NCBI RefSeq assembly: GCF_963576675.1
Contig: NC_088913.1
Coordinates: 17,001,001-17,065,000 of the forward strand
Origin: Euphorbia lathyris
Lineage: Eukaryota > Streptophyta > Magnoliopsida > Malpighiales > Euphorbiaceae
Direction of reading: 5' to 3'
DNA length: 64,000 bases
Below are positions 56,318 through 64,000 of the stretch, one piece after another. How positions within the stretch are numbered: the first letter of the stretch is position 1; every line of letters begins with the position of its first letter. Below the pieces are notes generated by a model. That model saw nothing but the letters and a program-made list of their open reading frames with translations. It had not been told where the DNA came from and ran no database searches. The position numbers and the translations under genes were made by a program.

Positions 56318-59300
56318 CGATGTACCTCCCTACTGCCAAGGGAGGCGTGATGATCAAGGGGAACCAGAAGGTTGCTCAGGAGACATACTCTGCATCCTTA
56401 TCAATTCGCCCCCAGTCTAAAGATGACGAAGAAGATGAGCTTGTCATGACGGCCCTAGGAGATATAGAAATGTTCCTCATTACAGACGGGATACAGGTGC
56501 GGATTGCCAAAGGGCTAAAAGTTGAGATTAAGGAAGATGTTATGAAAGTTCTCCGCGAATCAGAAGACGTGTTTGCATGGAAAGATGAGATCCTCATAGG
56601 GGTCAGTCCAGATGTGATCACTCACAAGCTCAATATCGCCGAAGATGCGGTCCCAGTGGCTCAGAAGAGAAGGAATCATGGGCCAGAGAGACAAAAAGTG
56701 ATAGAGGAAGAGATATCTAAACTGAAAAAGGCGGATGCCACAGAGGAAGTTATCTACACGCAATGGCTGGCAAATGTAGTCTTGGTTAAAAAGGCAGGCG
56801 GATCATACCACATTTGTATTGATTTCATGGACCTAAATAAGGCTTGTCCCAAAGACAACTACCCTTTGCCTTGCATTGGTATTCTAGTTGACGGAACCGC
56901 AGGACATGCAGTATATTCCTTCACAGATGTGAAGTCGAGTTATCACCAGATCCTCATGGAGCCATCAGACAGGATCAAAACTTCCTTCGTAACTCACCAG
57001 ACGACTTATTGCTTCAAAGTCATGCCTTTTGGGCTTAAAAACATTGGAGCTACCTACCAGCGGATGATGAACAAAATATTCAAAGGAAGAAAAGGTGACA
57101 ACTTCTTAGTTTATGTGGGTGACATGATCATTAAAACCACCACCATGGAGAGACATGCAGAGGACATAAGGGAAGTCTTAGGAGTCCTTCGTCATCACAA
57201 CATCAAGCTAAATCCTGATAAGTGTACTTTTGGGGCAACTTATGGAAAATTCTTGGGATACATGATCAGTCAGAAGGGAGTAGGTCCCAATCCAGATAAA
57301 ATCAAAGCGGTACTGGACATGAAGGCGCCACAAAATGTCAGAGAAGTGCAACGCCTTAATGGGCGGATCATAGCACTTGGTCGATTCATCTCATGCTCTG
57401 CTCGTAGATGCCAACCCTTTTTTGAAGTGATCAAAAAGCAGAAAGCCTTCGAGTGGAATGAAGATTGCAAGCAGGCCTTCGAAGGGATCAAACGCTTCCT
57501 CTCAGAACCGCCTCTAATGAGCAGACCTTTGGAAGGTGAGAACCTGTACATGTATGTTTCTGTTACTGACAAGGCAGTTTGCACAGTCATGATAAGGGAA
57601 GAAGATGGCCAACAGTATCCGATCTACTATGTAAGCAAAGTCCTAAAAGATGCCGAAACCCGGTATTCCAGATTGGATAAAATGGCTTTGGTCGTGGTCA
57701 CCACTTCGATTCGCCTAAGACCTTATTTTCAAGCACACACGGTCATCGTTCGTACCAATATACCTATGAGGAAGGTATTACAAAAACCGGAAACTTCAGG
57801 GAGGCTGATGGAGTGGGCGATCCGCCTGGGCGAGTTTGACGTTCGTTATGAAGGCAGATCCGCCTTGAAAAGCCAAGTCTTGGCAGAATTTGTAAACGAA
57901 TTCACCGAAGAGGGCATAAACCTTCCCAAACCAAAAGTGGAGGAATGGACGATGTACACGGATGGCGCTTCTTCAGCGGAAGGTGTAGGAATAGGCGTAG
58001 TGATCAAGGGACCTCACTATATCAAGTTACATTATGCCGCAAAATTAGCGTTCCCTGCAACGAATAATGCCGCAGAATATGAAGCCTTGATATTGGGGCT
58101 ACGCCTGCTGAAGGAGATCACACCAGAGCGAGTTTTGATCTACAACGACTCTAAGCTAAGGGTCAATCAGGTGATCAAAAACTTTGATGTAAAAGATGAA
58201 ACACTGGTCAAATATGTAGAGGAGGTCAAAAAGCTATTAAACCATCAGGAGATCAAAGAAACTAAGTGTGAGCTAGTTCACGTGTTACGAGGATCAAACA
58301 CAGAAGCGGATCACTTGGCTAAGCTGGCTTCAAGCAAAGATCAGTGGGCGGACCTGCGATGCCCATTCGAGGTTAAAGCCAGACCGGCATTCGCCCTTGA
58401 AGTCATGGCTATTCTTACGCCCGCTGTTGGAGATTGGAGATCACCGATCCAGCAGTATCTCATAAATGGGACTTTGCCTCAAGACAAAGAAGAAGCCCGA
58501 CGGACGGTAAGAAAAGCGGCATACTTCTCCATAATAAATGACCAACTGTACCGGAAATCTTTTGGGCACCCCTGGTTGAAATGTGTTACGATGGAAGAAG
58601 GATAAGGGATCCTTAAAGAATTACACGAAGGTGCTTGCGGAGCCCATGAAGCATCCGCCTCCATTCTAAAAAAGTCCAGGCTATCCGGATTTTATTGGCC
58701 TACGGCGGAACTCGACGCACAGAAGCTGATAGAGACGTGTCATAATTGTCAGGTTCATGCAAATGAATCTCACACGGCTAAACACCTACAAAAGTCTATT
58801 ATCGAAGGACGACCTTTCGCCATCTGGGGGATCGACATTGTTGGTCCTTTTCCTCCTACCAAGAGACAAAGAAAATATGTGGTAGTAGCTGTGGACCACT
58901 TTACGAAATGGGTAGAGGCCGAAGCTGTCTCCTCCATAAATGCAGAGCGGATGGTCGAGTTTGTCAGGGACAATATCGTCGGAAGATTCGGAGTCCCCCA
59001 CACGGTTATCATTGACAATGGGACGCAGTTCAATTGCGGAGAGTTCAGAGCATTCTACGAAAGTCTAGGCATTCAGAACAGGTTCGCCTCTGTTTACTAC
59101 CCCCAATCCAACGGGATGACTGAAGTCACAAATCGAACGATCATCAATGGCATAAAAAAGAGATTGGGGGAGCATAACAAAAAGTGGGCGGATCAGCTGA
59201 TGAATGTCCTATGGGCATATAGAACCACTCCTCGGACTGCAACAGGGGAATCGCCGTTCGCCCTCTCCTATGGCGTGGAAGTTGTGATCCCCATCGAAAT

Positions 59301-59676
59301 TCAGGTCCCTAGCGACAGAGTCTTATTCTATTGTGAAGACAAGAATGACTAAAGGTTGAGGGAAAGCCTCGACCAACTGGAAGCAAAAAGAGAGAAAGCG
59401 TATGCACGAATGGCCGCCTATAAACAGAGGATCGCGACATATCATGACAGACACACCAAGCTCGTGGATCTGAACCTAGGAGATCTAGTGCTCCGAAAAG
59501 TGGACAAAATTAAATCCACGGAGGGCAAAGGAAAGTTGGGGATCACCTGGACGGGGCCATACAAGATAGTCACCAAAATTGGACCTGCCACTTTTAAGAT
59601 CCAGGATATGGAGGGGAACACATTGCCACGGACGTGGAATATTCAGAACATCAGCAAATATTTTGCCAGAGAATAA
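56310..59676 (+). pseudogene. Pol region: RT, two RNase H domains, integrase; interrupted
   Basis: A frameshift near 56312 (RH/LTMYLPTAKGG) links it to the upstream part. RT spans about 56640-57270 with CPKDNYPLP and FKVMPFGLKN, but the catalytic YVDD is YVGD (GGT at 57118-57120). The first RNase H (57480-57900) has lost acidic residues (YSRLDKMAL, RTNIPM). The second (57940-58340) keeps MYTDGASS, AAEYEAL, YNDSKL and TEADHLAKLAS. Integrase has HEGACGAH and CHNC zinc residues and the triad in DIVGPF, DNGTQF and NGMTEV. In-frame TAA codons at 58603-58605 and 59350-59352 break an otherwise single frame. The C-terminal part (WTGPYKIVTKIG) ends at 59676. Confidence 0.9.
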
Positions 59677-60361
59677 AATATAACCAAGGTCTTGAGTACT
59701 CTTTTTCCTTTAGTAAGGTTTTATCCCATGTGGTTTTTCTTGTTAAAGGTTTTAATGAGGCTCACACATAAGACCAATTTGCTGTAATAAGGCGAATCGC
59801 CATTCAATAAAGAGAAATTTTTCCTTGCAAATTCTATCTTAAGTATTTTCTTGCAGCAATATAAATATTCCAGATTCAAAAGGGGGAGGCAACAAACGCA
59901 TTCCCACGGTAGAATAATGCCATCATGGCATAACTACCTTCTCCTTAAAGATATGAGAGCAATAATCTCAGCGGCGGATCAATTTACCTCAAAGATAGGA
60001 AATTAATTGATCACCGTCAGAGACAGAGTTAAAACATTTCTCAGACGTGAGATCTTTACACTATCAAATACTCTTCCCAAAGAAGAGTTTCAAGTCCTAA
60101 CGGCGGATCGATTCACCTCAAAGATAGGAAGCAAATCGATCGCCTAAGGCAGCTTAACTTCCTCAAAAGGAATAAAAGCTTCAAAGCCTTAAAAAAGGCT
60201 CACATTCCAGGGTACGGCTGGCCACCTACCTTGAGCCAACAAAATAAATCCTAAAACCTAGGAATTTACTTGCTGAAAGATATAAAGCATAAGGTAAAAA
60301 TAATGGTTGAAAAAGGATTAAACCAAACAATAAATTGTACTTAGTTACATTCACGGAAAGA
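59677..60361 (+). other. Spacer between pol and the antisense gene
   Basis: Non-coding sequence with a direct repeat: tacctcaaagataggaaatt at about 59980 and cacctcaaagataggaagca at about 60111, each beside ggcggatc and tgatcaccg/cgatcgcc. It may hold the 3' end signals of the antisense transcript. Confidence 0.5.
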
Positions 60362-62557
60362 TTACACATTTACGGAGGCATCCTCCTTAGCGTCTTTCTC
60401 TAAAGATACGCTCTCTAAAGGAATCTCATTCTCCGTAACAATAGTTCCCGCCTGAGGAGCCGTACAATCAATCACCGAATCATCGACCTTGTCACTCGCC
60501 TCTTTGGATGCTTCGCCGTGATCATCTGATTCAAGGTCGACAACAGGCTTGCTCTCCTCGCCTGACCCGCTTAGCTCCTTTTGAATTTGATCACGGATGA
60601 AGTCCTTGACGTTCAGTATCCTGTCATACCTGATGCAATCCTCAACCTCAGGGACCACGTATTCCGGATCCACAAAATCAATTTCGGGGTAGGAAAGCTT
60701 AACGTAGGCCATGATTCACTCGCCATAGTAATAGGCACGGTTACCCGCCATAATCTCTGAGTTCGATAGGGCAGCTTTGTGGTTCTTAGCATCCTCCTCC
60801 ATCTTCTCCTTCAGGTCGCGAATCTCCGAGTCCTTTCTTTCATTAAGGGCAATGGCGGAAGCAGCATTTGCACTAGCAACGACAACTTCTTTCTCCAGCC
60901 TTTTTATGGTGGCTTTATCCGCCACCCCTTGAAGCAGATCCGCCTCCATAGCACGCATGTGCGTATACGCCTGGCAAAGCAAAGGACGATTTAAAAACAA
61001 AATCTCCCCAAAGGAGATCACTCTTTCATCCAAAAATGTAAGATAAGGAAAATAAAGCTTATCGAGAGGAGCTCCCTTTTCCCCATCTTGGCATGGCTGA
61101 TCCGGAGAACTTGTTTTGACTCTCCTACACTTCACCTAGTTGACCGAGGGCTTCATCAAGGTCATTGATAACCGACTCGTTCCCTAAAGACCCTTTATCA
61201 CCATACTTGGCGAGCCAATATCCTCCCAAGTCGGGCTTAACCACCTATGCAGGAATTGGAAGGCCAAAATCAGGATCCATGGCAGAAGGAAGACAAACGG
61301 TAAAGTAAACATACCTGCTCCAGATCCATCCTAGGCCTCCCTGCTTTCATGGCATCCGCCAATAATTTCTCTCCACTAGTAGCGGCTGATCTCTTCTTCT
61401 TAAGAGGGGGATCCGCAGCACCTTCCGCAAGGCGTTTCCCGAAGCTCTTACTAGGATCCGCCACCTGTGCGTTTTTCTGAGCCTCCAACTCCTTCTGTTT
61501 CTTACGCTTCTCTACAAGAGCTCGACTGGCCTCAGACAAGGGAACAAAAAATAATCAAGGTTCAAGGAAGAAACAAAATTACCTTCATCAAGATGAGTAA
61601 ACTTTGCGTAAGTAATCACATCCCCCACACGGCGGACCAGAGGAATGTCATTCATCATGAATTCCAAAGCATCGGCGTACGTCCAAGCATCCGTCTTAAT
61701 GCTCTTCATGAGATCTGCCACTTTCTCATCACTATTAGTCAGTATACGCAAATCCCCAACCATGTGTTGAGGCTTAGCGTTCCAATTTAATGGGAATCCG
61801 AGAGATTCGCCCTTTTTCACCTTAACAAAGAAAAATTTCTCGTCCCAGAGATGGACGTTTGACATCTTATCGCAAAAGGCGAATAACTCTTGAATTTGGC
61901 TAAAGTGTAGAAAGATTCGGTTTTACGCTTCGAGGGTTTGTGAAGAGACTGGAAGACATGAGGATTACAGACTAACCCCAGGTTCGAAGCTAAGTAACAA
62001 TCTAGAGCAATGTCTAACCATCCATTTGGATGCACCTGGCAGACAGTGATCCCAAAAAACTCCAAAATATTCACCATCATCCGAGGAAGAGGAAGACGAA
62101 ATCCTCTCTCCACGTGACTACTATACACGGACAAGTATCCTATAGGGGGATAGGCGGGTCGCTGATGAGCGGCCACCAACTCGGTCTCATAATCCTTGAT
62201 CCACGGATAGCGATCCGCCAAATCAGCCAGATCTGCGGCGCTCATGCGAGACAAAGTAATCTCTGCACGAGGCTTCTTTTTCCTAATCGGAGTTGAAGGA
62301 GAAGCAACCATTCCGGGAAAGCCCCTGGGATCTACCACCGGAGCAATATGAGTCACAATGGCGGAAGGGTTCTGGATTTAAATTAAACGGGGGTGACAAT
62401 TTCTACACTCCCTCACCGTGTTACTTAACTCCGACAAATCACAACTAAAGGTACTCTCGGATGAAGTCGAGTTCTCGATAGAGGACCAGCTAAATGAGGG
62501 CTTAGAGGGGGAAGTCAAATTAAAGAGTTCAGATGAAGAACCAGAGGAAGAACTCAT
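60362..62557 (-). pseudogene. Antisense accessory gene of the large element, broken
   Basis: Homologous throughout to the spliced gene at 40005-41873. It starts MSSSSGSSSELFNLTS at 62557. The central domain has HVERGFRLPLPRMMVNIL, HPNGWLDIALDCYLASNLG and MSNVHLWDEKFFFVK. An NLS-like KKKRSAA and a long coiled coil (about 60960-60760) follow, then an acidic C-terminus to 60362 that the small element lacks. Introns 1 (61512-61582) and 2 (61245-61314) are GT-AG and occupy exactly the same codons and phases as in the small element; the third donor has mutated to ATAAGC. A stop near 62379, a frameshift near 61865, a TAG in the third exon near 61125 and a TGA at 60716 disable it. Confidence 0.82.
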
Positions 62558-62850
62558 AGAAACGCAGAGGACGGCGAAAATAGAGGGCAACTTACATGGA
62601 AAACCGGAATCTTTGAAGATTCTTGCTGCCGGAAAAACTCTGAGAAATCACAAGAAAAATCAAAAGGAAAGTAGCAAATGAGGCAGAAAGAGAAAGAGAG
62701 AGATTGAAGAAGGTACCGCCACTTACCTCGAGCTGTGCGTCCAGGACACCTGTCACACAGTGAATGGCCTAGAACAGAGTGGTAATTAATGCAACTCATC
62801 ATGACGGCGCGCCAGGAAGTGCAAAAGCTCTAAAGGACTTTAACGAAACT

Positions 62851-62863
62851 TTAGGGGGGCTTC
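62851..62863 (+). other. Polypurine tract of the large element
   Basis: TTAGGGGGGCTTC directly before the 3' LTR start TGATAAC. Confidence 0.65.
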
Positions 62864-63373
62864 TGATAACAACTAGATATAATTTACAGGACTAAAAGGG
62901 TAATTGACCAAACGACAGCTTATTGAGACGAATCGGAGAGCAATGGCGTATCAAGCAAGACATCTGAATGGCGGATCAGCTAGATTCCACCACATGCCAT
63001 CCATAGTCAAACCTACGGGAGACCCGCCATCATGCCTCGATCCGCCCGTTGAACGGTTAAGCCGATTCCCAATGAAGGCATTCAATAATCCATTAATGAG
63101 CTAACGGTCATACTTGAATGAGATCAGTAACCGTCATTAATGAGGCATTAATGAAGACTTTCTAGCTACTAGGAGTTACGACTACATGACTATAAATAGC
63201 TTGCATCCCAAGTTATTGAGGTACACACTTCCTCGTTCAAAACCCTACTTAGTCAATACAGTTTATTCAATATATCTATACTGACTTTGGCATCGAAGCT
63301 TCCCCCCGTCGAACCCAACGACGCCCTCCCCCGCAGGGAAGGAATCCGGTCGAAAGTTCATCATCAGTTATCA
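62864..63373 (+). repeat. 3' LTR of the large element
   Basis: 510 bp, TGATAACAAC to AGTTATCA, TATAAATA at 63191-63198. It differs from the 5' LTR at about 20 positions and by a 3-bp length change in a C-rich tract. Confidence 0.93.
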
Positions 63374-64000
63374 TACTGTATCTATCAATAAACAGCAAAC
63401 GAGAATAGATGAACCAAACGACACCAAGACGAAGTTAATGGCCCTGTTTGACAAATAGCTGTTAGCTGATTACCTTTTTGGTAAGCTGATTTGACCAGCT
63501 GTTTGTGTAAACTTATTTGATATGAGCTGATTATGTAAAATGGCAAATGAGAATATTAATATTCTATTGGTGATTTGTGTCCTGTATCGGTTCGTGGAAG
63601 TGAATATGAAGCTCTTATTGAAATTCGAAGAATACTAGCGGGTCAGGATTTGAGGGCTAAAGCAAAGTGTTGCTTGTCGAAGGTAACATGATGTGTGTCC
63701 ACTTCGTTCAATTTCGTATTCTCTTTGATGGATTTCATGTTTGGTGTTTGGTTAGCAATTCTAAGTTTTACCTTTCTCTACATACAGTGTATGATTTGGG
63801 TTTTTCTTATTTTCTTAAAATTATCTAGTTAATGCATATGAAAGTGATTAGATTGATGTAATTATGCCTTTGTTATTAATGTGTTCAGTTAATTTCAAAA
63901 TGAATACAAAGGTAATGGAATTAGTTTGCTTTGAAAATGGACATGATTATGAGAACTGAGGTATGAAACAACGTCGTTTTGGTGGTGTAGGGACACGGTG
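63374..64000. other. Host DNA right of the LTR element; possible exon fragment
   Basis: 63440-63530 is a fragment of the ccctgtttg/ttagctgatt repeat also seen at 45615. At about 63570-63687 the plus strand reads CPVSVRGSEYEALIEIRRI followed by LAGQDLRAKAKCCLSK and then a GT that could be a splice donor. I do not recognise the protein and no start or second exon is visible, so this is only a hint of a gene running off the window. Confidence 0.25.

Larger units (their letters stand above)
53713..63378 (+). mobile_element. Full-size Ty3/gypsy element of the Tat type
   Basis: Element 53718-63373 (9656 bp) is flanked by the 5-bp duplication tactg at 53713-53717 and 63374-63378. Order: 5' LTR, primer site, gag, protease, RT, RNase H, second RNase H, integrase, a 3-kb region with the antisense accessory gene, polypurine tract, 3' LTR. 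The extra (archaeal-like) RNase H and the antisense frame between pol and the 3' LTR are hallmarks of the Tat lineage (Retand, Grande, Ogre relatives). The LTRs differ at roughly 20 positions by eye. All reading frames are interrupted, so it is not autonomous now. Confidence 0.93.

Overview
This is nuclear DNA of a flowering plant, most likely a eudicot. It is AT-rich, its coding exons have GT-AG introns, and it is dense with nested plant transposons. Two kinds of host gene are present, both on the minus strand: one DUF936-family gene and a tandem array of UGT73-type glycosyltransferases. I cannot name the species.

Layout: 725-2029 is a solo LTR with a tRNA-derived SINE inside it. 3.1-4.2 kb holds two MITEs with 9-bp target duplications. 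4814-9278 is a four-exon DUF936 gene whose introns carry a MULE-type MITE and a CACTA end. 10.7-49.4 kb is the glycosyltransferase array, all minus strand: copy A (10756-12282, one intron) and copy B (16624-18051, intronless) look intact; copy C (23122-24571), copy D (35649-37170) and copy E (47751-49372) are broken. Two short 3'-end relics (34587-34860), repeated 3' flanks and an orphan promoter block (28083-28150) suggest further lost copies. Four 5'-truncated LINE tails of one family, hAT, MULE and CACTA-type MITEs and a 2.3-kb foldback element in a (TA)n tract fill the spaces.

Two related Ty3/gypsy elements of the Tat type are the most interesting part. The large one (53718-63373, plus strand, TSD tactg) carries a decayed gag-pol with a second RNase H domain, plus a long accessory gene in antisense orientation between pol and the 3' LTR. 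The small one (39183-42693, minus strand, TSD aaaca) keeps both LTRs, the primer site, the gag N-terminus and the polypurine tract but has lost gag core and pol. What remains is essentially the accessory gene. In both elements that gene has three GT-AG introns; introns 1 and 2 sit at the same codon and phase in both copies. In the small element the spliced frame is completely open (542 codons), whereas the copy in the full-size element is broken.

Functionally, A and B (and C and D before decay) encode cytosolic UDP-sugar-dependent small-molecule glycosyltransferases. A, B, C and D share one promoter block (containing TGACG in A, B and D) and a TATA box. Copy E has lost that promoter and gained a 66-codon presequence-like N-terminus and a foreign C-terminus. 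Splice sites, TSDs and frames were read by eye; no alignment or database search was run.
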